Assembly (NCBI GenBank): GCA_013044035.1
Contig: JABEVE010000088.1
Coordinates: 1-34,329, forward strand
DNA: 34,329 bases
Source: Burkholderiales bacterium
GTDB taxonomy: Bacteria; Pseudomonadota; Gammaproteobacteria; Burkholderiales; Burkholderiaceae_C
Direction: 5' to 3'
The notes under the pieces were generated by a model, which was not told the DNA's origin, made no database searches, and saw only the letters and a list, made by a program, of their open reading frames with translations. The position numbers and the translations under genes were made by a program. Shown here one piece after another: positions 1 to 8,329 of this stretch (position 1 is the first letter of the stretch; every line of letters starts with the position of its first letter).

Positions 1-94
1 GCATCCCCGCGTCGTCAGTTCACCCCTGCCCGCAGTGCAGGCCTTGCAGCCTGCCCGATTGGGGTGGCGCGAGTGCAGAAAAACAGCAGCAGAG
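1..94. other. Window edge, no supportable gene
   Basis: Nothing coding can be supported here. A minus-strand ATG complement lies at 2-4 and could be the start of a next gene leaving the window on the left, but only one codon is visible, so no call is made. Confidence 0.3.
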
Positions 95-559
95 TCAACG
101 CAGGGCGATGACGCCCTGGTGGCTGAACGGGATCTGCAGCATGGTCAGGCCGATCTCGGCGTGGCCCTGGAGTGCGTAATTCACGCGGCCGTCAGGGGGC
201 AGGTTGGCGAGAACGCCCAACAGGCTGGCGCTGTCGACGTGCAGGCGCACCGGGACCATGGCCCGGCCGCCAGCGGGGATGGTGACAGGGGCGGTGCTTT
301 GGCCCTGCGCCACGTCGACGCCGTTGAAGCCGCAATGAAAATGCAGCGCCTGCAGCGGCAGGGCCAGGCCGGCGGTGTTGCGGATCGACAGCGTCAGGTC
401 CAGCACGGCGGTCTGGCCGCGGAAGTCGATGCTGTCGACGCTGGCGATGGAGACTTCGGGCGCGGTCTGCGCCGGCGCTGCCGGCACGCCGAGCCAGGCG
501 CTCAGCACGGCGCAGGCGGCGAGTCTGCAGCAGGCGCGACGACCCTCAAGCACCGGCAT
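95..559 (-). CDS. Exported LEA type 2 (WHy-domain) family protein
   Basis: A 154-residue protein with an N-terminal signal peptide: an Arg-bearing n-region (GRR), a hydrophobic Ala/Leu/Cys core to about residue 26, and a likely cut near APAQ-TAP. The rest matches the LEA-2/WHy pattern: a beta-rich domain with an '[22 protein letters not shown]' type strand, a GVDVAQGQS turn, and '[14 protein letters not shown]' near the middle. LEA-2 domains are immunoglobulin-like and usually of unknown function in bacterial envelopes. The start at 559 is chosen because the signal peptide begins there; a start at 634 would add 25 residues of low-complexity sequence inside apt. The ATG overlaps the apt stop by 14 bp, so the two are probably translationally coupled in one minus-strand unit. 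The family call is good, the function unknown. Confidence 0.75.
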   Translation of the reverse strand: MPVLEGRRACCRLAACAVLSAWLGVPAAPAQTAPEVSIASVDSIDFRGQTAVLDLTLSIRNTAGLALPLQALHFHCGFNGVDVAQGQSTAPVTIPAGGRAMVPVRLHVDSASLLGVLANLPPDGRVNYALQGHAEIGLTMLQIPFSHQGVIALR

Positions 560-1091
560 AGTCCACCAGGGTGAACAGGGACAGTCCGGTGGCGCGCAGC
601 GCTGTGGAGCCGCCGAGTTCGGGCAGATCGACAATGGCGGCGCCTTCGATCACACGCGCGCCGAGTTTCTCCAGCAGGCGCTTGCCCGCCATCATCGTGC
701 CGCCCGTGGCGATGAGGTCGTCGATCAGGAGCACGCGGTTGTCCGGCCGCACCGCGTCGGTGTGGATTTCCACCGTGGCGCTGCCGTACTCCAGTTCGTA
801 GCTCTCCTCCACCGTGGTGTAAGGCAGCTTGCCTTTTTTGCGGATGGGCACGAAGCCGATGTTGAGTTCGTAGGCAACCACCGCGCCCAGGATGAAGCCG
901 CGCGCGTCGATGCCGGCCACCACGTCGGGCCGCAGTTCGGGCGCCATGTAGCGGTGCACGAACTGGTCGATCAGCACGCGGAACACGCGCGGGTTTTGCA
1001 GCAAGGGGGTGATGTCGCGGAACTGCACGCCGGGGGCGGGCCAGTCGGGCACGGTGCGGATATGGTCGCGCAAGTAGGTGTTGACATCCAT
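546..1091 (-). CDS. apt: Adenine phosphoribosyltransferase
   Basis: A 181-residue cytoplasmic purine-salvage enzyme that converts adenine and PRPP to AMP and pyrophosphate. It is colinear with the family: '[17 protein letters not shown]' at residues 16-31, the '[11 protein letters not shown]' loop at 60-70, the flexible '[19 protein letters not shown]' loop at 85-103, and the PRPP-binding '[14 protein letters not shown]' at 120-133 with the paired Asp residues. Length is normal (about 180). The start at 1091 gives the standard N-terminus; the frame stays open upstream to 1427 but that part is shadow of the neighbouring gene. It lies 49 bp after the BPSS1780-type gene and its 3' end overlaps the LEA-2 gene. 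Confidence 0.97.
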   Translation of the reverse strand: MDVNTYLRDHIRTVPDWPAPGVQFRDITPLLQNPRVFRVLIDQFVHRYMAPELRPDVVAGIDARGFILGAVVAYELNIGFVPIRKKGKLPYTTVEESYELEYGSATVEIHTDAVRPDNRVLLIDDLIATGGTMMAGKRLLEKLGARVIEGAAIVDLPELGGSTALRATGLSLFTLVDYAGA

Positions 1092-1140
1092 CGGCGGGGC
1101 TGTGCGTTGGGAACGGCGGGAGGGGGCGTAAGGCACGCGT

Positions 1141-1989
1141 TCAACCGACGAAGCCGGGCGCCTGATCGCGTGATTCGGGCGGACCGGATGCTTGCCCGAA
1201 GACGTCCTGATACGACGCGTACGACGCCCCCGACAACACGGGCAGAAGCACCAGCAGGCCCAGGCCCATCGGAACCATGGCGACGAAACCGATGGGGATG
1301 AGCAGCAAGGTGAACAGCAGCAGCGCGCCAAAGTTGGCGAAGCCGGCCTTGAACGACAGCGCAATCGCCTCCCACGGCGTGGCGCCGCCCAGCGTGACCA
1401 GGGTGTTGACGAACCAGAACGCGACATTCAACAGGAACAGGGCGAGCAGCGCCAGCAACATCAGCGTGAACATGCCGCTGGCCACGGCGCCCAGGCCGGC
1501 CAACATGCCCACGCCCGGCGTCATCACGTGCGCCAGCGCCCCCATGCTTGCCAGGCCGACGCCGAACACGGCGCCCAGGCCCAGCACCAGCAAGACCCCG
1601 AAAGCCCCGCCCAGCACCAGCACCAGCACCGAGACCAGCAACAAGGGACCGACGCGGTCTTTCCAGAGCCGGGTGGAATCTCGCAGCGCGCCCTCGGTGG
1701 CCGGCTCCACCGGCATGCCCTGCGGCGTGATGCTGCGCGCCTGCGCCCAGCGCCGGCGCAAAAAGGAGGCATACACCGCCCCCAGCGCGAACAGCGGCAG
1801 GCTGAGCCATTGTGACAACAACCCGCCCAGCGGCAAGGCGTGCAACACCAGCAGGATGATGAGCAGTCCGATGCTCAGGCCCACCCAGGGCAGCGGTGCG
1901 CGCATGAAGCTGCGCCAGCCTTCGCCCCACCAGGCCAGGGCCTGGCCGACGGGTACGTGGCGGTACGGCCGGTTGCTTGCGGGATTCAT
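1141..1989 (-). CDS. BPSS1780-family multi-pass inner-membrane protein
   Basis: A 282-residue protein with about six hydrophobic segments (roughly residues 34-58, 60-76, 117-135, 137-160, 170-195 and 225-255) and short Arg-rich loops. The N-terminal '[25 protein letters not shown]' and the C-terminal '[22 protein letters not shown]' are the recurring pattern of the betaproteobacterial BPSS1780 membrane family, whose function is not known. The start at 1989 is preceded by a strong AGGAGG site at 1995-2000. The residues between TM2 and TM3, rich in Arg and Glu, are probably cytoplasmic. It lies between an MFS gene and apt in the same orientation; no functional link is evident. Confidence 0.8.
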   Translation of the reverse strand: MNPASNRPYRHVPVGQALAWWGEGWRSFMRAPLPWVGLSIGLLIILLVLHALPLGGLLSQWLSLPLFALGAVYASFLRRRWAQARSITPQGMPVEPATEGALRDSTRLWKDRVGPLLLVSVLVLVLGGAFGVLLVLGLGAVFGVGLASMGALAHVMTPGVGMLAGLGAVASGMFTLMLLALLALFLLNVAFWFVNTLVTLGGATPWEAIALSFKAGFANFGALLLFTLLLIPIGFVAMVPMGLGLLVLLPVLSGASYASYQDVFGQASGPPESRDQAPGFVG

Positions 1990-2149
1990 GGAAGCCTCCT
2001 GGTATGGGGTGACGCCATTATCCCCGGCCGCGGTGAAGGCGGCCCAGGGATGCTGGTTCGTGGCCGGTGGGACGGAGCATGCACGCGGCGAGACGCCGCG
2101 CAAGGCCTGCCGACAGGCGCAACTCCGTAGCTGGTCCGCGCTGGAGGTA

Positions 2150-2167
2150 CGCGGCAGGTATGCCGCG
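2150..2167 (-). terminator. Hairpin downstream of the MFS gene, no T-run
   Basis: A perfect 7-bp inverted repeat (CGCGGCA / TGCCGCG) with a GGTA loop, in the 230-bp gap between the MFS gene stop (2220) and the next start (1989). There is no U-tract, so it may be only a processing or attenuation hairpin. Confidence 0.3.
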
Positions 2168-2219
2168 AGACCCTTCGCGCGGCGCGCGACCAGGCGCAGG
2201 CCTGTTCGCTGGTCCGCGC

Positions 2220-3629
2220 TCAGCGGGCGATGTCTTCCAGGCGGCGCTGCGTCGCCTTCGGCCCCATGATGCCGATGATGATGGCCACGCCCACCATGGC
2301 GGCGGCGATGAAGGTGAACACACCCACATCGCCCGAGGTCTTGAGCAGGTCGGCGATGATGAAGCCGCTGATGACCGCGCTGATGCGGCTGAACGAATAG
2401 ACGAAGCCCACGGCCTGGGCCCGGATGCGCGTGGGGTACAGCTCGCTCTGGTAGGCGTGGAAGGCGTAACTCATGATGTTGTTGCAGAAGGTCACGAGAA
2501 TGCCGAACAGGATGATGGTCGCAGCGCCGCCGGCGTTGGCGAACAGCAGCCCGAACAGCGCCACGCCCAGCGCCGGAGCCACGATCAGCCATTTACGCTC
2601 GACGCGGTCGCCGAAGGTGGTGCCGATGAGCGAGGACACCGGGTAGGCGATGGCGATGATGAAGGTGTAGAGCAGCGACTTCGGAATGTCGTAACCCTTG
2701 GCGATGAGGTAGGTCGGCGCCCAGCTGGCGAAGCCGTAATAGCCCACGGTCTGCAGGATGTTGAAGACGATGAGCATGGCGGTGCGCTGGCGATAAGCCG
2801 CGCTCCAGATCTCGCTCCAGCGGCCCGCCGCCTCGGCGATTTCGCCCGGCACCACCTGCGGTTGCGGCAGCGCCCTGCCAGTCTCGGCCTGCACCCGGGT
2901 TTCGATGCGCCGCAGGATGGCGTCGGCCTCGGCCACGCGTCCCTTGCGCTCCAGCCAGCGCGGCGATTCCGGCAGCCCCAGGCGGATGAACCAGATGGGA
3001 ATGGCGCCCAGCGCGCCGATGATGGCCACCCAACGCCAGCCGTCCAACCCGGCGATGTGGTGCGGCACCAGAAGCCAGCCGAGAAACGCGACGATGGGCA
3101 CGGCGCTGAAGGTGATGAACTGGTTCATCGCGAAGTACGAGCCGCGCTTGGCCTGCGGCGCCAGCTCCGAGACGTAGGTGTCGATGTTCACCAGCTCCAC
3201 GCCGATGCCGATGGAAGCCAGGAAGCGCCAGATGTCGATGCTCATCGCCGTCTGCTGAAACGCCATGATGAGCGTGGCGAAGCAGTACCAGACCAGCGCC
3301 CAGGTGTAGACCGGTCGCCGGCCGTAGCGGTCCGAGAACCAGCTCACGAACAGCGTGCCCACCCACAGGCCGAGGAACAGCGCGGCCACGAAGCTGGCGA
3401 TCCCCTCGAAGCCGAGGAAAGCCTTGGTCGTGGCCGTGAACACCCCGCTCTTGAACAGGCCGGGGGCGATGTAGGCGGTGAGGAACAGGTCGTAGAACTC
3501 GAAGCAGCCGCCGAGCGACAGCAGCACGACCATGTTGCGCACGGTTTTCGATGGCGGCAGGCGGTCGATGCGGGCGGCGATGGTGGCGGCGGACGCTGAC
3601 GTGGCGCCCGGCGTGGGAATGCGGCTCAT
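2220..3629 (-). CDS. MFS permease, metabolite:H+ symporter / sugar-porter-like
   Basis: A 469-residue, 12-helix transporter of the inner membrane. The loop 2-3 motif A is clear ('[10 protein letters not shown]', about residues 98-107), and '[12 protein letters not shown]' before the central loop is the sugar-porter-type signature. The first helix contains '[10 protein letters not shown]', typical of the aromatic-acid/metabolite:H+ symporter and NiaP-like groups. The N-terminal 35 residues are cytoplasmic and hydrophilic. The start at 3629 follows 'GGGAG' at about 10 nt. The substrate cannot be read from sequence; organic acid, aromatic acid or nicotinate are all possible. It is transcribed in the same direction as the pirin upstream, with a 133-bp gap. 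Confidence 0.88.
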   Translation of the reverse strand: MSRIPTPGATSASAATIAARIDRLPPSKTVRNMVVLLSLGGCFEFYDLFLTAYIAPGLFKSGVFTATTKAFLGFEGIASFVAALFLGLWVGTLFVSWFSDRYGRRPVYTWALVWYCFATLIMAFQQTAMSIDIWRFLASIGIGVELVNIDTYVSELAPQAKRGSYFAMNQFITFSAVPIVAFLGWLLVPHHIAGLDGWRWVAIIGALGAIPIWFIRLGLPESPRWLERKGRVAEADAILRRIETRVQAETGRALPQPQVVPGEIAEAAGRWSEIWSAAYRQRTAMLIVFNILQTVGYYGFASWAPTYLIAKGYDIPKSLLYTFIIAIAYPVSSLIGTTFGDRVERKWLIVAPALGVALFGLLFANAGGAATIILFGILVTFCNNIMSYAFHAYQSELYPTRIRAQAVGFVYSFSRISAVISGFIIADLLKTSGDVGVFTFIAAAMVGVAIIIGIMGPKATQRRLEDIAR

Positions 3630-3762
3630 GGTTTGTCTCCCGAATGGCTGTTATGCGGCAATCATGGTGGCAAACGCCGGGGCCTGGTGTATCAAGATGT
3701 GAGGCGCGCTTGACCTGGCGCTGCCGTCGTTCGCGCAGCAGCTCGGCTGCCAGTCCGCAGCC

Positions 3763-4656
3763 TCAGCGTGCCGGCAGCGGAATGCGCTCGAGATCGTCAC
3801 CCGGAATGGTGGGAAAGCGCTCGGCGGCCCAGTCGGCCCGGGCCTGCTCGATGCGCTCGCGCCGGCTGGAGGCGAAGTTCCAGTGGATGAAGCGCGGCCC
3901 CTCCAGGGGCTCGCCCGCGATCAGCACGGCTTCGGTGCCGGCCTCGGCATGCACCTCCGCGGCCTGGCCCGGGGCGAGCAGCGCCATATGACCCGGCTGC
4001 AGCGTGATGCCGCCGAGGTGCACGGCGCCACGCGCCGGGTAGATGGCGCGCTCGGTGTAGTCCGGCTCGAGGCGCCAACGGCCGGCATCATGCCAGTGGG
4101 CATGGACATACGCCAGCGGCGAGAGCACCGGCACCGGCGAGGCCAGGCCAAAAGCACGCCCCAGCAGCACGCGCACACGCACCGCCCCTGACGTGGTCTC
4201 GGGCAAATCGCCGGCCGCCGCGTGGTGAAAACCCGGCGCGTCGTCCTCATGCGCCTGGGGCAGCGCCACCCACAGCTGCAGGCCATGGCTGGTCCAGGCG
4301 CGGCCGCGCAGGTCGTCGGGCACGCGCTCGGAATGCACGATGCCGCGCCCGGCCAGCATCCAGTTCACCGCGCCAGGCTCGATGCGCTGCACGGTGCCGA
4401 GATGGTCGCGGTGCAGCATGGCGCCTTCGAACAGATAGGTGACGGTCGCCAGGCCGATATGCGGGTGCGGCCGCACGTCCACGTTCTGGCCGGCGGCAAT
4501 CGTGGTGGGGCCGAAGTGGTCGAAAAACAGGAAGGGACCAACACCCTGCTGCGGATGACCGGGCAGCAGCCGCCGCACGATGAAGCCGCCGCCAAGGTCG
4601 TGCTCGTGGGCCTGGTAGAGGTGGCGAATGATGGTGCTGGGAACGGGGGTGGTCAT
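3763..4656 (-). CDS. Pirin family protein (first of a divergent pair)
   Basis: A 297-residue bicupin. The N-terminal cupin keeps all four metal ligands expected for pirin: His64 and His66 in 'RPHPHIGLATVTY', and His108 and Glu110 in 'GRGIVHSE'. The pirin C-terminal domain follows ('PLEGPRFIHWNFASS' near residues 255-270). Bacterial pirins (for example E. coli YhhW) can act as quercetin dioxygenases or as redox-state modulators of partner enzymes; which applies here is unknown. The start at 4656 is chosen over 4713 because a GGAG lies 8 nt upstream and pirin homology begins there. It is transcribed away from a second pirin at 4872. Confidence 0.9.
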   Translation of the reverse strand: MTTPVPSTIIRHLYQAHEHDLGGGFIVRRLLPGHPQQGVGPFLFFDHFGPTTIAAGQNVDVRPHPHIGLATVTYLFEGAMLHRDHLGTVQRIEPGAVNWMLAGRGIVHSERVPDDLRGRAWTSHGLQLWVALPQAHEDDAPGFHHAAAGDLPETTSGAVRVRVLLGRAFGLASPVPVLSPLAYVHAHWHDAGRWRLEPDYTERAIYPARGAVHLGGITLQPGHMALLAPGQAAEVHAEAGTEAVLIAGEPLEGPRFIHWNFASSRRERIEQARADWAAERFPTIPGDDLERIPLPAR

Positions 4657-4773
4657 GGCTGGAGCTCCGGTCTTGGGCGTTGCGGGACGGGTCGACATGC
4701 CGGGTTCGGGCAAGCCACCGGACGGCGGCGATCACCCACGGAGCGCGCCGCGCGAGAGGCTGGCCAAGCCCTT

Positions 4774-4790
4774 GCGTTCGGTACGAACGC
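4774..4790. promoter_or_regulatory. Perfect 17-bp palindrome between the two pirin genes, candidate operator
   Basis: The arms GCGTTCG and CGAACGC flank a GTA centre, giving a 7+3+7 perfect inverted repeat. It sits in the 215-bp divergent control region, 82 bp before the plus-strand pirin. A weak plus-strand -35 (TTGCGT, 4772-4777) overlaps it and a TATCAC lies 18 bp further on. Size and symmetry fit a dimeric repressor operator; the regulator is not identified. Confidence 0.45.
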
Positions 4791-4871
4791 CCGCATATCA
4801 CCATAATCGAAAATGACCAACCCGCCGTGCCGGCAGCCTTTGCCGGCGCGGTGGCCCTACTGGAGCTCGCC

Positions 4872-5807
4872 ATGTCTGCCACCACCACCTTGTCGCATTC
4901 CACAGGCCTTGCCCCGGCCGTCGCCGCATCGGCACCAGCCGCCGCGACCGACGCCCTCATGCGCGTGGCCCGCGTGGTGGATGGGCGCGCCAGCAGCGAC
5001 GGCGACGGCGTCAAGCTCACCCGCGTGCTGGAGCCCCAGCTCGCCGCGCTGATCGACCCCTTCCTGCTGTTCGACGAATTCCGCTCCGACACTGCGGCCG
5101 ACTACATCGGCGGCTTTCCGCCGCACCCGCATCGCGGCTTCGAGACCGTCACCTACATGATGGCCGGACGCATGCGCCATGGCGACAACAAGGGCAACCG
5201 CGGCGATCTCGCCCCCGGCAGCGTGCAGTGGATGACCGCCGCGCGCGGCATCGTCCACGAAGAAATGCCGCAGCAGGAGCAGGGCCTGATGTGGGGCTTC
5301 CAGCTCTGGCTGAACCTGCCCGCCGCGCACAAGATGGACGAGCCGGCTTACCAGGACATCGCCCCCGACAGCATTCCGCTGGTGCGCCGCGCCGACGGCG
5401 TGCAGGCACGCGTCATTGCCGGCAGCTTCGCCGGCGACGACGGCACGCCCGTGCAAGGCCCGGTGCGCGAGCGCCCCACCCAGCCCACCTATCTCGACCT
5501 CACGGTTCCGGCAGGCCAGACCTTCCACTGGACCGCGCCCGCCGGCCAGACCGTGCTGGTGCACGGCATCGAAGGCGAATTCGGGGTCGGCCCGAACGCT
5601 ACGCCGCTGCGCCCACACCGCATGGCCATCCTGCGTGCCAGCGACGCCACCGTGCTGCGCGTGCAGGCGGGCGCCACCCCGGCACGCTTCCTCATCATCG
5701 CCGCGCGGCCTCTGCACGAGCCCGTGGCGCACTACGGCCCCTTCGTCATGAACACCCGCGAGGAAGTGATGCAGGCCATGCAGGACTACCAGGCCGGGCT
5801 GTTCTGA
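4872..5807 (+). CDS. Pirin family protein (second of a divergent pair)
   Basis: A 311-residue bicupin of a different pirin subfamily from its neighbour. Metal ligands are present: His85 and His87 in 'PPHPHRGFETVTYM', and His129 and Glu131 in 'ARGIVHEEMP'. 'WGFQLWLNLPAAHKMDEPAYQDI' and 'PLHEPVAHYGPFVMNTREE' are the typical mid and C-terminal pirin blocks. The first 25 residues are Ala/Pro-rich and disordered. The start at 4872 is preceded by GGAG at 4862-4865; the frame is open upstream to 4680 but that sequence is non-conserved. The divergent arrangement with the other pirin suggests joint control from the shared gap. Confidence 0.9.
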   Translation: MSATTTLSHSTGLAPAVAASAPAAATDALMRVARVVDGRASSDGDGVKLTRVLEPQLAALIDPFLLFDEFRSDTAADYIGGFPPHPHRGFETVTYMMAGRMRHGDNKGNRGDLAPGSVQWMTAARGIVHEEMPQQEQGLMWGFQLWLNLPAAHKMDEPAYQDIAPDSIPLVRRADGVQARVIAGSFAGDDGTPVQGPVRERPTQPTYLDLTVPAGQTFHWTAPAGQTVLVHGIEGEFGVGPNATPLRPHRMAILRASDATVLRVQAGATPARFLIIAARPLHEPVAHYGPFVMNTREEVMQAMQDYQAGLF

Positions 5808-5811
5808 GCGT

Positions 5812-5836
5812 CTTCGGGCGGTAAGCCGCCCCGAAG
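5812..5836 (+). terminator. Hairpin just after the pirin stop
   Basis: CTTCGGG-CGG pairs with CCGC-CCCGAAG, with one bulged base and a small loop, starting 5 nt after the stop. No T-run follows, so it is a weak terminator call. Confidence 0.35.
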
Positions 5837-5885
5837 GCGACTTGGCTGCAGATCGAGGGCGGTCCGCTGTGGCAGGCTGAGTGCC

Positions 5886-6058
5886 GTGTAGCTCAGCCAA
5901 TCCGGGTTGTTGGCCTACACCATGTCGCGGGACGCGGCTTTGATGCGCCCAAGCCCCTCACGCCCGGTTGAAAAACCGGGCGCGGTTCGATACGAGAGGG
6001 TGCTGACGCACCGGGATGGATCTCGCGGGCCTTGGCCGGCTGACCTTCCTGGTTCTCC
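5886..6058. repeat. Hairpin-rich, repeat-like intergenic element
   Basis: The 298-bp gap 5808-6105 has no gene but strong structure. Positions 5886-5891 (GTGTAG) pair with 5915-5920, and 5896-5900 (GCCAA) with 5910-5914. A perfect 9-bp stem with a GAAA loop spans 5961-5982 (CGCCCGGTT / AACCGGGCG). The minus strand from about 6057 to 5946 reads open in one frame with no good start codon, giving '..ENQEGQPAKAREIHPG..' then '..PVFQPGVRG..'. I recall such peptides as annotated hypothetical proteins at intergenic repeats in other proteobacteria, but cannot verify this. It may also serve as a terminator between the convergent pirin and YegP-type genes. Confidence 0.4.
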
Positions 6059-6105
6059 AACTGGGGAACTGGTGTTGTGAGGCTGCGGCCTGGGGCCGTT
6101 CATGC

Positions 6106-6441
6106 TCAAGCGCTGCGATCGTGCACCGGCGCTTGTTCGGCGTGGGCCTGCACGGCGGCGATGGCGGCGTCACGGGTTTCGGCTTTGGCGAACATCGGGC
6201 TGGTGCCGACGATCTGGTGGTTGCCGGCTTTCAGGTTGAAGTAGGCGCGGCCGTCGCTGGCGGTCAGGCGCTCGAAGCGCTCGGCCAGCAGGCTGTTCTT
6301 CTTCACGGAGGCGATGCCATTCTCGGCCGAGGGCTTGGACTCGTAGGACTCACTGCGCAGCAAGGTGCCGCCGTCGGCGCCCTTGAGGGAAAAGTGGAAG
6401 TGGCCTTTGTCGTTCTTGAGCAATTCGAAACTGGTTGCCAT
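6106..6441 (-). CDS. YegP-type DUF1508 protein
   Basis: A 111-residue protein made of two tandem DUF1508 units (about residues 4-50 and 56-105). Each has the pattern F-x-F-x-L-K plus a later 'S..Y.....A...I..V': 'HFHFSLKGADGGTLLRSESY' and 'RAYFNLKAGNHQIVGTSPMF'. This matches the length and arrangement of E. coli YegP (about 110). The biochemical role is unknown; it is a small soluble protein. The start at 6441 has AGGAG at 6448-6452. Upstream in the same orientation, 154 bp away, is the LexA-box radical SAM gene; a hairpin lies between, so co-transcription is uncertain. Confidence 0.88.
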   Translation of the reverse strand: MATSFELLKNDKGHFHFSLKGADGGTLLRSESYESKPSAENGIASVKKNSLLAERFERLTASDGRAYFNLKAGNHQIVGTSPMFAKAETRDAAIAAVQAHAEQAPVHDRSA

Positions 6442-6554
6442 GGGGGACTCCTGATCGTGGATTGCAAAAGGCCCGTGCTTGCAGGCGCGCGCCATGTCGA
6501 GAGGGCGCCGGCTCCCCAGGCCCTGGCTGATGGTAGGCGCTGGGCATGACGAAA

Positions 6555-6571
6555 GCCATCTTTGCGATGGC
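6555..6571 (-). terminator. Hairpin after the radical SAM gene
   Basis: A 6-bp stem (GCCATC / GATGGC) with a 5-nt loop, 25 nt past the stop codon at 6596, followed on the minus strand by TTTCGTC. The T-run is short, so this is a weak intrinsic terminator at best. Confidence 0.35.
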
Positions 6572-6595
6572 CATGCTCTGGCCGCATGCTCAGGG

Positions 6596-7795
6596 CTAGA
6601 ACAGCGTGCCCTGCCGCGCATCCAGGGCCGACGGGACTACGGGTGGACGAAAGGCGCTGGCGTCCAAGGCCGTGAGCCCCGGCTGATTCAGACCGGCGCG
6701 CGCGCGGGCTTTGGCAACGCGCTGGCGAATGAGTTCGGCCCAGGGGCCGGTGCCGTGCATGCACTGATCAAAGCGGGCGTCGTAGTCGCGTGCAGGACGG
6801 CCGTGTTGCGCGACGCGTTGCTCAGCGACGATGCCGTGCAAATCCTGCACCCGCGCCATGACCCGCGCGGCGCGCTCGGGGGCATGCACTTGCAACCATT
6901 GCCGAAACAACGGCGCCACTTCCCAGGGCAGGCGCAGCACGGTGTGGTGGATGCTGCGCGCGCCGGCATCGGCCGCGGCCTGGACGATGGCTTCGATGTC
7001 GCCATCGTTGATGAAGGGAATGATGGGCGCCACGTTCACTCCCACCGGCACACCGGCCGCCGCCAGGCGCCGCACCGTCTCCAGCCGACGGTGCGGCGCC
7101 GGGGCCCGGGGTTCGAGCGTGCGGGCGAGTTGCGCGTCGAGCGTGGTGATGCTCACGCTCACCCAGGCGCGGCCGGCGTGTGCGGCAGGGGCGATGAGGT
7201 CGAGGTCGCGCAGCACGCCGGCGGACTTGGTGATGAGGGCGTAGGGGTGGGCGCAGTCGCCTAGCACCTGCAGCACGGCGCGGGTGATGCGCAGCTCGCG
7301 CTCGATCGGCTGGTAGGCGTCGGTGATGGAGCCGATGGCAATGCAACTGGCCTGATGGCCGGGCCGTGCCAGTTCGCGCTGCAGCACGCTGGCAGCGTTG
7401 ATTTTCGCCACCAGCCGGGTTTCGAAATCCAGCCCGGGGGAGAGGTCCAGATAGGCGTGCGTCGGCCGCGCGTAGCAGTAGATGCAGCCATGCTCGCAGC
7501 CGCGGTAAGGGTTGAGCGAGAGGGTGAAGGGAATGTCGGGCGAACTGTTGCGCGTGAGCAGGGAGCGTGCCTGCTCGTGGGTCACCGTGGTGGCGGGCGG
7601 CGGCGCCTCGCCGCGGGCCAGCGCGGCTTCATCGAGCGTGTCCCAGCCGTCGTCGAACGCCTCGCGTGTGCTGGGCTCGAAGCGGTGGGGTATGGCCACC
7701 GCCGTGCCGCGCCCCTTGAGCGCGTCGCGGCCCGCATCGGGCGTCGCCGCGGCGACGCCCGTGCGGTGGATGGGGATGATTCTTGGGGGTATCAC
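6596..7795 (-). CDS. PA0069-family radical SAM protein (spore photoproduct lyase-like)
   Basis: A 399-residue protein counted from GTG at 7795. The radical SAM cluster is CxxxCxxC at residues 100, 104 and 107 within 'NPYRGCEHGCIYCYARP'. The N-terminal 'KGRGTAVAIPHRFEP' and the downstream 'ALITKSAGVLRDLDLI', 'VSVSITTLD' and 'LEPRAPAPHRRLETVRRLAAAGVPVGV' blocks are characteristic of PA0069/Rv2578c-type proteins. They resemble the SplB group, but the substrate is not established. The GTG start is chosen because conservation begins shortly after it and because a LexA-type box ends 13 nt upstream (7808). The frame is open to 7939, but that part would overlap the promoter. No strong Shine-Dalgarno is seen. 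It is likely a single damage-inducible unit. Confidence 0.85.
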   Translation of the reverse strand: MIPPRIIPIHRTGVAAATPDAGRDALKGRGTAVAIPHRFEPSTREAFDDGWDTLDEAALARGEAPPPATTVTHEQARSLLTRNSSPDIPFTLSLNPYRGCEHGCIYCYARPTHAYLDLSPGLDFETRLVAKINAASVLQRELARPGHQASCIAIGSITDAYQPIERELRITRAVLQVLGDCAHPYALITKSAGVLRDLDLIAPAAHAGRAWVSVSITTLDAQLARTLEPRAPAPHRRLETVRRLAAAGVPVGVNVAPIIPFINDGDIEAIVQAAADAGARSIHHTVLRLPWEVAPLFRQWLQVHAPERAARVMARVQDLHGIVAEQRVAQHGRPARDYDARFDQCMHGTGPWAELIRQRVAKARARAGLNQPGLTALDASAFRPPVVPSALDARQGTLF

Positions 7796-7807
7796 GGCGT
7801 CTGAAGA

Positions 7808-7823
7808 CTGTATAAAAACACAG
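7808..7823 (-). promoter_or_regulatory. LexA-type SOS box
   Basis: The 16-mer CTGTATAAAAACACAG fits the beta/gammaproteobacterial LexA operator CTGT-N8-ACAG with an A/T-rich centre and perfect outer half-sites. It lies directly upstream of the radical SAM start (GTG at 7795) and covers the expected transcription start, a position suited to repression. Confidence 0.75.
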
Positions 7824-7850
7824 TTTATTCGGGGGCCTGATCGACCGCAA
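7822..7850 (-). promoter_or_regulatory. Sigma70-type promoter of the radical SAM gene
   Basis: On the minus strand, TTGCGG (complement of 7845-7850) is separated by 17 bp from TAAACT (complement of 7822-7827). The start site would fall near 7815, inside the LexA-type box. Confidence 0.5.
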
Positions 7851-7943
7851 GGACAGCTCAAATCGAGGCCGATGCAGCCATCGTCACGACACCGCTCCAG
7901 GCTTGCCCCCAAAGCCGACGCCCTGGCCGAAAGGCGCATGACG

Positions 7944-7960
7944 CAGTGGCATGGCCACTG
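7944..7960 (-). terminator. Hairpin downstream of azlD
   Basis: A perfect 7-bp inverted repeat (CAGTGGC / GCCACTG) with a 3-nt loop, 37 nt beyond the azlD stop. It has no T-run. It would separate the azlCD unit from the radical SAM promoter. Confidence 0.35.
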
Positions 7961-7996
7961 GGGAGCAGTGCTGGCGCCAGAGCATGCTGGCGTCGA

Positions 7997-8329
7997 TCAA
8001 GCCGGGCCGAAGCCCCAGCGCCACAGCAAATACACCGCCAGCCCCCCGGCGATGGCGGTCAGCAGACGGCGCGTGCCCAGCACCAGCAAGGCGCTGGCCA
8101 GGGCCCCGGCCAGCCAGGGGTTGCGCCAGCTCAGGTCCCAATGCTGGCCGTCGGGCAGCAGCACCATGGGAGCGACGATGGCCGTGAGCACCGCCACCGG
8201 CACATGGCGCAGGGCCTGCCGTACACGCGGTGAAAACCGCAGCCGGCTGCCCAGCCCGAACAGGGCGTAGCGAATGACGAAGGTGACGGCCGCCATGCCG
8301 CCGATCACAACCCAGAGCGTGGCGCTCAT
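7997..8329 (-). CDS. azlD: AzlD-family branched-chain amino acid export subunit
   Basis: A 110-residue membrane protein with about four hydrophobic segments. It has the AzlD pattern: '[51 protein letters not shown]', then a [28 protein letters not shown] tail. AzlC and AzlD together form an exporter of branched-chain amino acids or analogues; AzlD is the small subunit. The ATG overlaps the azlC stop as ATGA (8326-8329), which fixes the start and implies translational coupling. The residue count is normal for the family. Confidence 0.93.
   Translation of the reverse strand: MSATLWVVIGGMAAVTFVIRYALFGLGSRLRFSPRVRQALRHVPVAVLTAIVAPMVLLPDGQHWDLSWRNPWLAGALASALLVLGTRRLLTAIAGGLAVYLLWRWGFGPA

Noticed and set aside
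2067-3599. Long plus-strand open frame opposite the MFS permease
   Set aside because: It is the antisense shadow of a clear MFS gene, rich in His/Asp/Arg as expected of a GC-rich complement, with no recognisable domain.
5886-5920. TAGCTCAG-like text suggesting a tRNA D-arm
   Set aside because: No acceptor stem, anticodon loop or T-arm can be drawn; the pairing is a simple two-step hairpin.
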